Assembly: GCA_016786745.1 (NCBI GenBank)
Contig: JAEUVS010000076.1
Coordinates: 1-61,634 of the forward strand
DNA from: Chitinophagaceae bacterium
Lineage (GTDB): Bacteria; Bacteroidota; Bacteroidia; Chitinophagales; Chitinophagaceae
Length of the DNA stretch: 61,634 nucleotides
Direction of reading: 5' to 3'
Part shown: piece after piece, positions 17,563 through 27,357 of the stretch
How positions within the stretch are numbered: the stretch's first letter is position 1
How the letters are laid out: each line of letters starts with the position of its first letter
Notes under the pieces: model-generated
What the model was told of the DNA's origin: nothing
Database searches by the model: none
Seen by the model: the letters and a program-made list of their open reading frames with translations, nothing else
Position numbers and translations under genes: made by a program

Positions 17563-20388
17563 TCACTTACTCAGGTACATGCTCCTGTCCTTATACAACT
17601 GCCTGAAGTAAGGATCGCGGAGATCTTTGATAAACCGGATCGCTTCGCCCGTACTTTTCATTTCAGGACCAAGTTCCTTATTCACTCCCGGGAATTTATT
17701 AAAGCTGAACACAGGTTCCTTTATAGCAAACCCTTTAAGCTTCTTTTCAAACTTGAAGTCGCGCAACATGTTAACGCCCATCATAATCTTAGTAGCGATA
17801 TTCAGGTACGGAATCTGGTAGGCCTTCGCGATGAACGGCGTAGTTCTCGATGCTCTCGGATTAGCTTCGATCACAAAAACATTTCCGTCTTTTATGGCGA
17901 ACTGAATATTGATAAGTCCTTTGATCTGAAGCGCCCGCGCGATCTTCTCCGCATACTCCTCCATGGTTTGCACTATCAGTGGAGAAAGATTAAACTGCGG
18001 CAACACAGCGTTACTATCACCACTATGAATTCCCGCGGGTTCAATGTGTTCCATCACACCCATCACATGAAATTCTTCGCCATCGAATATCGCGTCAATT
18101 TCCGCTTCCTGGCAACGGTCAAGAAAGTGATCGATCAATATTTTATTTCCGGGTATATGCTTCAGCAAACTCACCACGGCCTTTTCAACTTCTTCATCGT
18201 TAATCACAATTCGCATCCGCTGTCCGCCAAGTACATAACTCGGTCGCACCAGTACCGGGTAGGTAACCTTGTTTGCTACGCGAATCGCTTCGTCAACAGT
18301 GTAAGCGGTACCATAATCGGGGTAAGGAATTTTCAATTCTTTGAGCATGTCGCTGAAGCGTCCCCTGTCTTCCGCAATGTCAAGACTGTCGAAAGAGGTA
18401 CCAATTATTTTGATGCCCTTGTTGTGTAATTTTTCCGCGAGTTTCAATGCGGTTTGACCGCCGAGCTGCACAATCACGCCTTCCGGCTGTTCGTGTTCAA
18501 CAATCTCCCACAGGTGCTCCCAGAACACCGGCTCGAAATATAGTTTGTCAGCAATATCGAAGTCGGTCGAAACAGTTTCAGGATTACAATTCACCATAAT
18601 CGCTTCGTAACCGCTCTCTCTTATCGCCATCAAACCGTGCACACAGCAATAGTCGAACTCTATACCCTGCCCGATCCTGTTTGGTCCGGAACCGAGTACA
18701 ATTATTTTCTTCCTGTCAGATCTTTTGCTTTCGTTGGAAGCGCTTCCTTCGAAAGTTGAATAGAAGTAAGGAGTTTTGGCTTCAAATTCCGCTGAACAGG
18801 TATCTACCATTTTATACACTCTCCTGATGCCGATGGCCTTCCTTTTCTCGTATAAATCATCTTCGGTACCGTCGTTCATGATGCTGCAGATCTGCTGATC
18901 GCTGAACCCGAGCTTCTTGGCATCGCGCAGAACTTCTAGAGGAATGCTATCCATCTTATATTTCTCCAGCTCCTTTTCCATGTTCACAATTTTCTGAATT
19001 TCGTAAAGGAACCACCTGTCAATGCCATGTGTGGCTTTCGAAATCGTACCCACGGATATACCGGCCATCAGCGCATCCTTGATCCTGAAAATCCTGTCCC
19101 ACTTTGGAGTCTTTATATACTCAAGGATTTCTTCTGCATGCATGAGGCTCTTTCCATAGTAGCCGAGTCCAACCGCATTGTTCTCAAGGCTCTGGCAGGC
19201 TTTCTGAATCGCTTCTGTAAAGCTTCGGCCGATAGCCATCACTTCACCCACGCTTTTCATCTGAAGACCAAGTGTGTCGTTCGCGCCCCTGAATTTGTCA
19301 AAGTTCCAGCGCGGAATTTTTACGATAACGTAGTCAAGTGCGGGTTCGAAATATGCCGAAGTGTTTTTTGTAATCTGGTTCTCCAGCTCGTCGAGGTTAT
19401 AGCCCACCGCGAGTTTAGCCGCAATCTTGGCGATCGGGTACCCGGTCGCTTTGGAGGCAAGGGCCGATGAGCGGCTCACGCGTGGATTTATTTCTATCGC
19501 GATGATTTCTTCCGTATCAGGGTTCAGTGCAAACTGCACATTACAGCCCCCGGCAAAGTTGCCCAGGTCGCGCATCATCCTGATCGCCGTGTTACGCATC
19601 AGTTGGAAAGCAGTATCCGACAGCGTCATGGCAGGCGCGATCGTAATCGAGTCGCCCGTATGTACACCCATTGGGTCGAAGTTTTCGACGGTACAGATGA
19701 TTACCACGTTATTATTAAGGTCGCGGAGAAGTTCAAGTTCGAATTCTTTCCAACCCAACACCGCTTGCTCAACAAGCACTTCGTGGATGGGCGAAGCGTT
19801 GAGACCACGGTTGAGGGCTTCGTCGAGATCATCTTTACCGTGCACAAAACCTCCACCGGTACCGCCAAGGGTAAAAGAAGGCCGGATCACCAACGGAAAT
19901 CCTATTTCCTGTGCGAATTCTTTTCCTTCGAGATAAGAGTTTGCCGTTTTCGCTTTCGCCACCGGTACTCCCAGCTCAATCATCCACCTGCGAAATTTCT
20001 CGCGGTCCTCAGCTTTATCTATCGCTTTAATATCCACACCTATAAGTCGAACCTTATATTTTTCCCAGATACCCAGGTCTTCGGCTTCCTTCGCCAGGTT
20101 CAGCGCTGTCTGCCCGCCCATAGTCGGTAATACAGCGTCTATTTCGTTTTCTTCGAGAATTTGTTCTATGCTTTCAACCGTGAGCGGCAGCAGGTAAACC
20201 CTGTCGGCCATCATCGGGTCGGTCATTATGGTAGCCGGATTACTATTGATCAGTATAACTTTAATTCCTTCTTCCCGTATGCTCCTTGCCGCCTGTGTTC
20301 CGGAGTAATCGAACTCGCAGGCCTGGCCGATAATAATTGGTCCTGAACCGATAATAAGAACAGATTTAATCGAAGTGTCTTTTGGCAT
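17563..20388 (-). CDS. carB: Carbamoyl-phosphate synthase large subunit, lacking the allosteric domain
   Basis: Makes carbamoyl phosphate from glutamine-derived ammonia, bicarbonate and two ATP, for pyrimidines and arginine. 941 residues with two ATP-grasp halves: GSGPIIIGQACEFDYSG (about 14-30) opens the first and GSGPNRIGQGIEFDYCC the second, with MGGQTALNLA and LGGQTALKLA repeating the biotin-carboxylase-like fold. The E. coli protein is about 1073 residues; the last ~130, the MGS-like regulatory domain that binds UMP/ornithine, are missing and the protein ends at RQLYKDRSMYLSK. carA is not in the window. Confidence 0.95.
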   Translation of the reverse strand: MPKDTSIKSVLIIGSGPIIIGQACEFDYSGTQAARSIREEGIKVILINSNPATIMTDPMMADRVYLLPLTVESIEQILEENEIDAVLPTMGGQTALNLAKEAEDLGIWEKYKVRLIGVDIKAIDKAEDREKFRRWMIELGVPVAKAKTANSYLEGKEFAQEIGFPLVIRPSFTLGGTGGGFVHGKDDLDEALNRGLNASPIHEVLVEQAVLGWKEFELELLRDLNNNVVIICTVENFDPMGVHTGDSITIAPAMTLSDTAFQLMRNTAIRMMRDLGNFAGGCNVQFALNPDTEEIIAIEINPRVSRSSALASKATGYPIAKIAAKLAVGYNLDELENQITKNTSAYFEPALDYVIVKIPRWNFDKFRGANDTLGLQMKSVGEVMAIGRSFTEAIQKACQSLENNAVGLGYYGKSLMHAEEILEYIKTPKWDRIFRIKDALMAGISVGTISKATHGIDRWFLYEIQKIVNMEKELEKYKMDSIPLEVLRDAKKLGFSDQQICSIMNDGTEDDLYEKRKAIGIRRVYKMVDTCSAEFEAKTPYFYSTFEGSASNESKRSDRKKIIVLGSGPNRIGQGIEFDYCCVHGLMAIRESGYEAIMVNCNPETVSTDFDIADKLYFEPVFWEHLWEIVEHEQPEGVIVQLGGQTALKLAEKLHNKGIKIIGTSFDSLDIAEDRGRFSDMLKELKIPYPDYGTAYTVDEAIRVANKVTYPVLVRPSYVLGGQRMRIVINDEEVEKAVVSLLKHIPGNKILIDHFLDRCQEAEIDAIFDGEEFHVMGVMEHIEPAGIHSGDSNAVLPQFNLSPLIVQTMEEYAEKIARALQIKGLINIQFAIKDGNVFVIEANPRASRTTPFIAKAYQIPYLNIATKIMMGVNMLRDFKFEKKLKGFAIKEPVFSFNKFPGVNKELGPEMKSTGEAIRFIKDLRDPYFRQLYKDRSMYLSK

Positions 20389-20424
20389 CTCTTACACAAA
20401 TTGCTTTTTTAAAAACAAATTGCG

Positions 20425-20432
20425 CAAAAGTA
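20425..20432 (-). promoter_or_regulatory. -7 promoter element for carB
   Basis: TACTTTTG followed by C on the minus strand, 36 bases before the carB ATG. carB therefore appears to be transcribed separately from the small gene upstream. Confidence 0.55.
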
Positions 20433-20457
20433 AAGCAAGGGAAGTAATTATCTGGAA

Positions 20458-20670
20458 TTATTTATGGAAGGAAGCAAGCTCGATATCGTCGAGCAAAACA
20501 CCACCTGACCGCACCAATTTCTTTTGTTCGGCAATGAGCTTTTTTTCGCCAAAGCGATTCTTGATTTTAAATACCCATTTCTGGCGGGCTTCAGGTCCTC
20601 TGAAAATACTGATGACCGTGCCCACTGCTACAATGAATGTCATCACCCATTTGTTGTTAAGTTGATTCAT
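20458..20670 (-). CDS. Small hypothetical protein with one membrane segment
   Basis: 70 residues: a hydrophobic segment VMTFIVAVGTVISIFRG near the start (about 9-25), then a basic stretch (KWVFKIKNRFGEKK) and an amphipathic tail. Composition and codon use resemble the neighbours, and nothing overlaps it on the other strand. I do not recognise a family. It could be a small inner-membrane protein. The stop lies 25 bases upstream of the carB -7 box. Confidence 0.5.
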   Translation of the reverse strand: MNQLNNKWVMTFIVAVGTVISIFRGPEARQKWVFKIKNRFGEKKLIAEQKKLVRSGGVLLDDIELASFHK

Positions 20671-20847
20671 GGTCCGGTCGATTAAAAACGTTACTGATTA
20701 AGACAATTATTTACGTCGAAACGCTGTATGTAGTTTAGAAAAAATCATACCATTTTAATTGTGTTTTAACGTAATTATGTTTTCTTCATCCCAATTCGGG
20801 ATAAATTTTCATTTCCATGTAATTTTACCCGAATCAACTCATCGCGG

Positions 20848-22539
20848 ATGCGACCTATGCTAACGGTTTTACTGCTTTATGCCTTCACCCAGGCCTATAG
20901 TCAGTCTCAATATCCTAAAGGTTATTTCAGAAATCCCCTCAACATTCCAATCAGCTTAAGTGGCAACTTCGGTGAACTGCGACCGGGCCATTACCATATG
21001 GGTGTAGATATAAAAACGGCTGCACGCGAAAACCTGCCGGTGTATGCCGCAGCTGATGGTTATATTTCAAGGATAAAAATTGAACCGGGTGGCTTCGGAC
21101 GAGCGATATACATCACTCATCCGAATGGATACACCACCCTGTATGCGCATCTGAACAATTTCACCGCTAAAATTGATGCTTATGTAAAGCAACAGCAGTA
21201 CGCTAAAGAATCCTGGAAGATTGAGCTGTCGCTTCCTCCCTCACTTCTTCCCGTTAAAAAGGGTGATTTTATTGCGTATAGTGGAAATACCGGCGGCTCG
21301 CAGGCACCTCACCTGCATTTCGAAATCAGGCGTACGTCCGATGATGTGAATCTCAATCCATTGCTGTTCGGATTACCAGTCAAAGACTATGTTCCGCCAA
21401 GAATTTTGCGTTTCGCGGTGTACGACCGCACGAGAAGCGTTTACGAGCAAACGCCCAAAGTGACGGCGGTAAAGGTTTCCGGAAAAGACTATACCACTAC
21501 CTCTACTGTAGTAAAAGTCGGATCGCCGCTCGTGTCGTTCGCTATTTCTGCTTACGACACCCACACCGGCTCTTCAAACCTTAACGGGATATACAGTGCC
21601 ACACTGTACGTGAACGATGTTGAAGAAGAAACGTTTACCATGGAAAGCATCAGCTACAACGACACACGGTACCTGAATGCGCATATTGATTACCGTTATA
21701 GAACACTTCATAAGGCCTACCTGCAACATCTCTCGGAGATGCCCGGGTTTCTGAATTCGATCTATTCCAATGGTGAAGGAAAAGGCGTGGTAGACATTAG
21801 CGATGGACATATTTACGACATACTCGTAGTGGTTAAAGACGCCCGGGGAAATTTGTCGCGATTAAAAACAAGGGTTCAGTTTGATCCCAAAATCCCGCTT
21901 GCACCGCCAGCCGCCGGCCAGATGTTCTATCCACTGACAATTGGGGGATTCGAAAAGGAGAATTGCGAATTTTTTATCGGTGAGAATTGTCTCTACGATT
22001 CGGTGCACATTACTTACAGGAATTTCCCTTCAGGTGATGCGGATGTGGTGAGCGACGTCCACAGCATCGGCGCCAACTATATTCCGCTGCACGACTCATT
22101 TCTGATACGGATTCAACCCGATCTTTCGTTCACTGAAAACGACCGCAGGTATACCGTGATGCAGTGGAAGAGTGGTGACCGCTCCACCGTTCAGAACGTT
22201 CAGTGGCAACAGAACTGGGCATCGGCGAAATTTCGGGAGTTCGGCGACTTTCAGCTGGTCCGTGATTCGATTCCGCCGGTTATCGTTCCATCGTTTTCCG
22301 ATTGGGCCGACCTGACGAAAGCGACAAGGATCACATTCTCGGTGAAAGATAACTTCGGAATCGTAAAAAATGTGAGAGCGGAGCTCGACGGCAAATGGCT
22401 AAGGTTCACCAACGACAAATACAGGTCGTTCATTTACCAGTTTGATGAAAAGTGCCTGGGCGGCGTGCATGTACTGGCCATTTCTGCGGAAGATGAGGCA
22501 GGTAATAAAACGACGGTATCCTATAATTTCACGAGGTAG
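20848..22539 (+). CDS. M23/LytM-family peptidase, exported, with Ig-like tail
   Basis: 563 residues. Signal peptide to about residue 20 (LTVLLLYAFTQAYSQ). The LytM zinc-endopeptidase domain (about 35-175) has the ligands His50 and Asp54 (HYHMGVDI) and His155/His157 (HLHFE), so it should be an active peptidoglycan hydrolase. The long C-terminal part is beta-rich with a segment DRTRSVYEQTPKV and a final Ig-like stretch (FSVKDNFGIVKNVRAELDG to the end) that may bind substrate or partners. TAATTTTA at 20820-20827 is a possible -7 element. One base separates its stop from the convergent birA stop. Confidence 0.9.
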   Translation: MRPMLTVLLLYAFTQAYSQSQYPKGYFRNPLNIPISLSGNFGELRPGHYHMGVDIKTAARENLPVYAAADGYISRIKIEPGGFGRAIYITHPNGYTTLYAHLNNFTAKIDAYVKQQQYAKESWKIELSLPPSLLPVKKGDFIAYSGNTGGSQAPHLHFEIRRTSDDVNLNPLLFGLPVKDYVPPRILRFAVYDRTRSVYEQTPKVTAVKVSGKDYTTTSTVVKVGSPLVSFAISAYDTHTGSSNLNGIYSATLYVNDVEEETFTMESISYNDTRYLNAHIDYRYRTLHKAYLQHLSEMPGFLNSIYSNGEGKGVVDISDGHIYDILVVVKDARGNLSRLKTRVQFDPKIPLAPPAAGQMFYPLTIGGFEKENCEFFIGENCLYDSVHITYRNFPSGDADVVSDVHSIGANYIPLHDSFLIRIQPDLSFTENDRRYTVMQWKSGDRSTVQNVQWQQNWASAKFREFGDFQLVRDSIPPVIVPSFSDWADLTKATRITFSVKDNFGIVKNVRAELDGKWLRFTNDKYRSFIYQFDEKCLGGVHVLAISAEDEAGNKTTVSYNFTR

Positions 22540-22540
22540 G

Positions 22541-23299
22541 CTATACAAATTCAACTTCACCAACTTTAAAACGCCGTTCAACCGGGCCGGCTGTTACGAG
22601 TTCCCCGGATTCAGAAACATGATCGATGCGGGCGGTGAAAACGATGTTGTCTTTTTTCATCCTTACTTCTTCTCCTTTTCGATAGAGCAGCCCATTGTAT
22701 TCTTTCATCGTCGACCCGTCTATGGTTTCATACCTTTTGAGCAGGTGGGCGAATAACTTCTTTCCGAGTTTTACTACGTCGTATTGCTTTCCTGTAACCA
22801 TTTTGAGGGAAACCGGTTTGCCCGCCGCTTCAGAAAAATCCACCTGGTTGATGTTCACTCCCGTTCCCACAACGCTGCGGTGCCATGCATCGCCTTTGTA
22901 GTTGTTTTCTATGAGGATGCCCCCTGCCTTTCTGTCACCTATATAAAGATCATTTGGCCACTTTATTGAGACGGCTGAAATCCCGAGATCTTTAATAAAA
23001 TCATAACAACCCAGCGCCATGGATGCGGATAACAGGAACGGAAAAGTGAAAAGTTGTGAGGGGGATTTCATTTCAGGGGCGAACACGCTGCTCATGGTAA
23101 TGTTTTCGCCAGGCTTCGAGAGCCATTGTTTTCCTCTTTGTCCGCGCCCGGCCGACTGTTCGAGTGCCAGGAAGCAGAAGCCATGATCTACCATTCCGAC
23201 ATGCAACTTTGCCATGGCATAGTTGTTGGTGCTTTCCACAGAAGATAGGATAACGAAAGGCGCTGTGGGGGTATGATTGGCAGAGGTTTGTGGGAACAA
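22541..23299 (-). CDS. birA: Biotin-[acetyl-CoA carboxylase] ligase, single-domain type
   Basis: 252 residues, starting at TTG 23299. The catalytic domain has VESTNNYA, the biotinyl-AMP loop AGRGQRGKQW at about 54-63 and KWPNDLYIGDRKAGGIL (about 108-124), followed by a small C-terminal SH3-like domain. The N-terminal DNA-binding domain of the E. coli repressor-ligase is absent, so it should only attach biotin to the carboxylase carrier protein. No ATG is available upstream of the conserved core. Confidence 0.92.
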   Translation of the reverse strand: MFPQTSANHTPTAPFVILSSVESTNNYAMAKLHVGMVDHGFCFLALEQSAGRGQRGKQWLSKPGENITMSSVFAPEMKSPSQLFTFPFLLSASMALGCYDFIKDLGISAVSIKWPNDLYIGDRKAGGILIENNYKGDAWHRSVVGTGVNINQVDFSEAAGKPVSLKMVTGKQYDVVKLGKKLFAHLLKRYETIDGSTMKEYNGLLYRKGEEVRMKKDNIVFTARIDHVSESGELVTAGPVERRFKVGEVEFV

Positions 23300-23304
23300 A
23301 TTAC

Positions 23305-23312
23305 TATTTTTG
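23305..23312 (+). promoter_or_regulatory. -7 promoter element for rsfS
   Basis: TATTTTTG, about 50 bases before the rsfS start and just outside the divergent birA start. A TTTG lies at 23287-23290, but its 14-base spacing is shorter than expected for a -33 element. Confidence 0.45.
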
Positions 23313-23361
23313 GATATTAAGGACCCCCAAATATATTCATTAACAAAAAACGTTTTGATTA

Positions 23362-23769
23362 TTGGAACAATTGCAAATTTTAACTACTCGTCGTAAGAGA
23401 ACAGGTGCGGGCAGGTTAACAAGGAATTCTAAACTTTTTAAATCCATTATAAACGCTATTCTTGAGAAAAAGGGGGAAAACATCATCTCACTCGATTTGC
23501 GGAAAATACCCGAAGCCGTAGCTGACTTTTTCATTATCTGTGAAGCGGGCAGCAGCATCCAGGTCAAAGCAATCGCCGATTTCGTTGAATATCACACCAA
23601 AAAGACCGTTAAAGAGATACCTTACAGAACAGAGGGCCAACACGCCGGCCAGTGGGTGCTGATTGATTATGTGAACGTGGTGGTACACATTATGCAGCCC
23701 GAAACAAGGAAGTTCTACAAGCTCGAGGAAATGTGGAGTGATGCAGAAGGTGAAGAGCATTTTGCCTGA
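23362..23769 (+). CDS. rsfS: Ribosome silencing factor RsfS
   Basis: 135 residues. RsfS binds ribosomal protein uL14 and blocks subunit joining under starvation. The family core is clear: NSKLFKSIINAILEKKG (about 23-39), DFFIICEAGSSIQVKAIAD, GQWVLIDYVNVVVHI and FYKLEEMWSDA. TTG 23362 is the only usable start upstream of the core. First gene of a same-strand run leading into ftsH. Confidence 0.93.
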   Translation: MEQLQILTTRRKRTGAGRLTRNSKLFKSIINAILEKKGENIISLDLRKIPEAVADFFIICEAGSSIQVKAIADFVEYHTKKTVKEIPYRTEGQHAGQWVLIDYVNVVVHIMQPETRKFYKLEEMWSDAEGEEHFA

Positions 23770-23846
23770 AACTCTGCTTAACTTACAAGAAATACATTAT
23801 TGAACAAATTTTCGTTTTTAAAACAGACAAGCAGAAGCAAAGATTT

Positions 23847-25928
23847 ATGGCACAAGATGATTCAAGGCAGAATGATAGGAACTTCACCCGATTTCGGCCA
23901 AAAGATGATGGAGGCGGTAACTCTCCCCGCAAGGGACCTAAATTCAATATATACTGGATCTGGGCAATCATTTTCGCCGTGTTGGTGGGTTTCCAGTTTT
24001 TCGGAACCACTCCGGACGCTAAACCTCTGGAATCTGAACAGGAGTTCCGCAACAAAATGCTCGAAACGCATGACGTTGAGAAACTCGTTATCGTAACCAA
24101 TAAGAACCTCGTAAGAGTTTACATAAAGGAAGATAGCCTTCAGAAACCATACTACAGGGAAAAGCTAAGCAAGGGCTGGCCATCGGTGAAACCCGCTGGT
24201 CCGCATTTCGAATTCAAAGTGACTAAATCCGACGAGTTCGAAAAAAGACTGAACGCATTATTCGAGAAAGATCCGAAACTCGAGGTTCCTTATACGCCAA
24301 CGCAGGAAGGAGAGTGGTTTGGTCCGCTCCTTAATTTCCTTCTACCACTACTCGTAATCGTACTCATCTGGATCATGCTGATGAGAAAAATGGGCGGTGG
24401 AGCCGCGGGCGGCAGCGGTCCGGGTGGAATTTTCAATATTGGAAAATCGCGCGCAACTTTATTCGATAAAGGAACAAAAGTAAACATCACCTTCTCCGAC
24501 GTTGCCGGCCTCGACGAGGCGAAAGTCGAAGTGATGGAGATCGTGGACTTCCTGAAAAATCCTAAAAAATACACTGCTCTCGGTGGCAAAATACCAAAGG
24601 GTGCATTACTTGTAGGACCTCCGGGTACCGGTAAAACGCTTCTCGCGAAGGCTATGGCGGGTGAAGCGCAGGTTCCGTTCTTCTCTATGTCGGGTTCCGA
24701 TTTCGTGGAGCTGTTCGTGGGCGTGGGCGCGAGCCGCGTACGCGACCTGTTCAAGCAGGCACGCGAAAAATCGCCGTGTATTATTTTCATCGATGAAATT
24801 GACGCGATTGGCCGCGCGCGTGGTAAGAATGCCATTATGAGCAACGATGAACGCGAAAGCACTCTCAACCAGTTGCTCGTGGAAATGGATGGCTTCAGTG
24901 GAGAAAGCGGTATCATCGTTCTCGCCGCTACTAACCGCCCGGATGTACTCGACAGCGCGTTGTTAAGGCCGGGTCGTTTCGACAGGCAAATTTCAATTGA
25001 CAAACCGGATTTGAAAGGAAGGGAGCACATTTTCAAAGTGCACCTGAAGCCTATCAAGATCTCTACGCGTGTTGACATCCATAAGCTCGCTGAACAAACA
25101 CCGGGGTTCGCTGGTGCTGATATAGCAAACGTGTGTAATGAAGCCGCGCTCATCGCTGCGAGGAAAGGAAAAGAGCACGTGGAGATGGAAGATTTCCAGG
25201 ACGCGGTAGACAGGGTGATCGGTGGTCTTGAGAAGAAGAATAAAATCATTTCTCCCGAAGAGAAAAAAATCATCGCATACCATGAAGCCGGTCACGCAAT
25301 ATGCGGATGGTTTCTCGAGCACGCATATCCATTACTGAAAGTTACAATTGTGCCAAGAGGCGTTGCGGCCCTGGGATATGCCCAGTACACTCCGCGCGAA
25401 CAGTACCTGTATGACACCGACCAGCTGATGGACCAGATATGCATGACATTGGGTGGAAGAGCGAGTGAAGAAATATTTTTCGGAAAGGTATCTACAGGTG
25501 CGCAGAACGACCTTCAGCAGATTACACGCACGGCTTACTCAATGGTTACGGTATATGGAATGAATGATAAAGTTGGAAACGTTAGCTTTTATGATCCAGC
25601 TTCTGAAAATTCATTTACAAAGCCATACTCCGAAGAAACATCGAAACTCATAGACCAGGAAGTTAGAAAGTTGATAGACACAGCGTATGAAAAAACCAAG
25701 GCCCTTCTCACAGAAAAAAGGGAACAGGTGGAAAAGCTGGCTGAAGAACTGCTCGTAAGAGAGGTGCTGTTCCAGAGCGACGTTGAAAAACTAATAGGAA
25801 AACGGCCATTTCGCGAGCAGAAAATGCTGGATGTGGACGATAACTCAGAGCCACATGAAAAAGGTGCTATTAGTGAAGGTGTTCCACCGTACGACAGCAA
25901 TATCACCAATCATCCAGCAACGCATTAA
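23847..25928 (+). CDS. ftsH: ATP-dependent zinc metalloprotease FtsH
   Basis: 693-residue membrane AAA+ protease. Two membrane spans flank a periplasmic loop ([18 protein letters not shown] at about 33-50 and [18 protein letters not shown] at about 153-170). Walker A GPPGTGKT at 257-264, Walker [15 protein letters not shown] region [19 protein letters not shown], and the zinc motif HEAGH at 479-483. It degrades membrane and regulatory proteins. The C-terminus is hydrophilic. lpxH two genes downstream is notable because FtsH controls LPS synthesis through LpxC in E. coli; whether it does here is unknown. Confidence 0.97.
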   Translation: MAQDDSRQNDRNFTRFRPKDDGGGNSPRKGPKFNIYWIWAIIFAVLVGFQFFGTTPDAKPLESEQEFRNKMLETHDVEKLVIVTNKNLVRVYIKEDSLQKPYYREKLSKGWPSVKPAGPHFEFKVTKSDEFEKRLNALFEKDPKLEVPYTPTQEGEWFGPLLNFLLPLLVIVLIWIMLMRKMGGGAAGGSGPGGIFNIGKSRATLFDKGTKVNITFSDVAGLDEAKVEVMEIVDFLKNPKKYTALGGKIPKGALLVGPPGTGKTLLAKAMAGEAQVPFFSMSGSDFVELFVGVGASRVRDLFKQAREKSPCIIFIDEIDAIGRARGKNAIMSNDERESTLNQLLVEMDGFSGESGIIVLAATNRPDVLDSALLRPGRFDRQISIDKPDLKGREHIFKVHLKPIKISTRVDIHKLAEQTPGFAGADIANVCNEAALIAARKGKEHVEMEDFQDAVDRVIGGLEKKNKIISPEEKKIIAYHEAGHAICGWFLEHAYPLLKVTIVPRGVAALGYAQYTPREQYLYDTDQLMDQICMTLGGRASEEIFFGKVSTGAQNDLQQITRTAYSMVTVYGMNDKVGNVSFYDPASENSFTKPYSEETSKLIDQEVRKLIDTAYEKTKALLTEKREQVEKLAEELLVREVLFQSDVEKLIGKRPFREQKMLDVDDNSEPHEKGAISEGVPPYDSNITNHPATH

Positions 25929-26572
25929 TGATGCAACCTTCGGCATCACGAGAAAACATACTAAAAAAAATCAGGAAGGCGTTGACCGAAACAACGCCTC
26001 TTCCTTTTCCGGCAAGCGAAGGCACCACATCTGTATTTGTGCCGGGCAGGCAGGAACTTGAAATAGAATTCGGCGAGCAATTCACAAAGCTGCTCGGCAA
26101 GTTTATTTACTGCGCCGACGAAACTGAGCTTCACGAACAGTTAACCACTGTCATCGCGCATAATAATTGGGACAAAATTTATTTTAAGGAAGATGAATTG
26201 AAGGGATTGCTGAGCGACTCATTCCTGAAAAATATTTTTTATTCTGACCTTGCTACGGCAAACGCAGCCATTACCGGTTGTGAGGCCCTCGTGGCGCGTA
26301 CGGGAAGCATTATCCTGAGTTCCGCGCAATTGAGCGGTCGCACCACTAGTGTGTATGCTGAAACGCACATATGCATTGCATATACCGATCAACTGGTATA
26401 CGATGTGCGCGACGGCTTGCAATTGATTAAAGACAAATACAACAAAATTCCATCGCTTGTTACATTTGCGACAGGACCGAGCCGCACCGCCGACATAGAA
26501 AAAACGCTCGTTGTGGGCGTGCATGGTCCACGCGAAGTGTATGTGTTCCTGGTGGAAAGTCAAAACAAGTAA
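25928..26572 (+). CDS. LUD domain protein (LutC/YkgG family)
   Basis: 214 residues. The LUD fold is indicated by the N-terminal SRENILKKIRKAL and by the core ITGCEALVARTGSIILSSAQLSGR (about 114-137), TSVYAETHICIAYTDQLV and FATGPSRTADIEKTLVVGVHGPREV, quoted here by key segments. LutC proteins take part in lactate oxidation with LutA/LutB, which are not present, so the role of this stand-alone copy is open. The ATG shares its first base with the ftsH stop (TAATG), indicating coupled translation. Confidence 0.87.
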   Translation: MMQPSASRENILKKIRKALTETTPLPFPASEGTTSVFVPGRQELEIEFGEQFTKLLGKFIYCADETELHEQLTTVIAHNNWDKIYFKEDELKGLLSDSFLKNIFYSDLATANAAITGCEALVARTGSIILSSAQLSGRTTSVYAETHICIAYTDQLVYDVRDGLQLIKDKYNKIPSLVTFATGPSRTADIEKTLVVGVHGPREVYVFLVESQNK

Positions 26573-26580
26573 CAGCAAAA

Positions 26581-27357
26581 ATGAGCCGCCAGGAAAAAAT
26601 CTACTTCCTTTCTGATTTCCACCTCGGCGCACCCGATGCCGAATCAAGTTTGCTGCGCGAAAAAAAGATCGTGGAATTTCTTGATGAAATAAAACGTGAC
26701 GCAACAGAAATCTTCATTGTTGGCGACATGTTCGACTTTTGGTACGAGTACAGAAAAGTGGTTCCAAAAGGTTATGTGCGTTTACTCGGCAAGCTCGCAG
26801 AAATCACCGATTCCGGAATTCCTGTTCATTTCTTTGTCGGCAACCATGATATGTGGATGACCGACTACCTGCAGAAGGAACTCAATATCAAAACATACTT
26901 TGAACCGCATGAATTTGAATTCAGCGGAAAGAAGTTTTTAATCGGCCACGGAGATGGACTCGGCCCGGGTGACAGGGGTTACAAGATGTTGAAAAAGGTG
27001 TTTAGAAATCGCGCCGCCCAATGGTTGTTTGGTATTCTCCCCCCTTATATGGGCATGGGCCTCGCTAACTATTTCAGTCGTAAAAGCCGGGAGGCCACCG
27101 ACAAACATGAAGAGAGTTTTCTCGGCGAGGATAATGAATGGCTGATCACCTATTCCAAAGAAGTGCTTAAACAAAAGCACTACGACTACCTCGTTTTCGG
27201 CCACCGCCACCTTCCGATTGATTTCCCGATCGACAGCAGCCGCTATATTAACCTCGGAGACTGGATAAGATATTTTACCTATGCCGTGTTCGACGGGCAA
27301 CATCTGGCCCTGCATTCCCGTTATCCCGAGAACGAGCCAAAGATCATCCGAAAATGA
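26581..27357 (+). CDS. lpxH: UDP-2,3-diacylglucosamine diphosphatase
   Basis: Cleaves UDP-2,3-diacylglucosamine to lipid X in lipid A synthesis, at the inner face of the inner membrane. 258 residues with the calcineurin-like metal sites in order: SDFHLGAPD (about 11-19), VGDMFDFW (43-50), VGNHDMWM (80-87), IGHGDGLGPGD (about 121-131) and VFGHRHLP near the end. Length is normal. Same strand, 8 bases behind the LUD gene; its stop overlaps the next ATG by 4 bases (ATGA). Confidence 0.92.
   Translation: MSRQEKIYFLSDFHLGAPDAESSLLREKKIVEFLDEIKRDATEIFIVGDMFDFWYEYRKVVPKGYVRLLGKLAEITDSGIPVHFFVGNHDMWMTDYLQKELNIKTYFEPHEFEFSGKKFLIGHGDGLGPGDRGYKMLKKVFRNRAAQWLFGILPPYMGMGLANYFSRKSREATDKHEESFLGEDNEWLITYSKEVLKQKHYDYLVFGHRHLPIDFPIDSSRYINLGDWIRYFTYAVFDGQHLALHSRYPENEPKIIRK

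Noticed and set aside
24290..25273. 327-codon open frame on the minus strand inside ftsH
   Set aside because: It lies fully antisense to the conserved AAA+ domain, has Ser/Pro-rich low-complexity composition typical of a shadow frame and no start context or promoter box.
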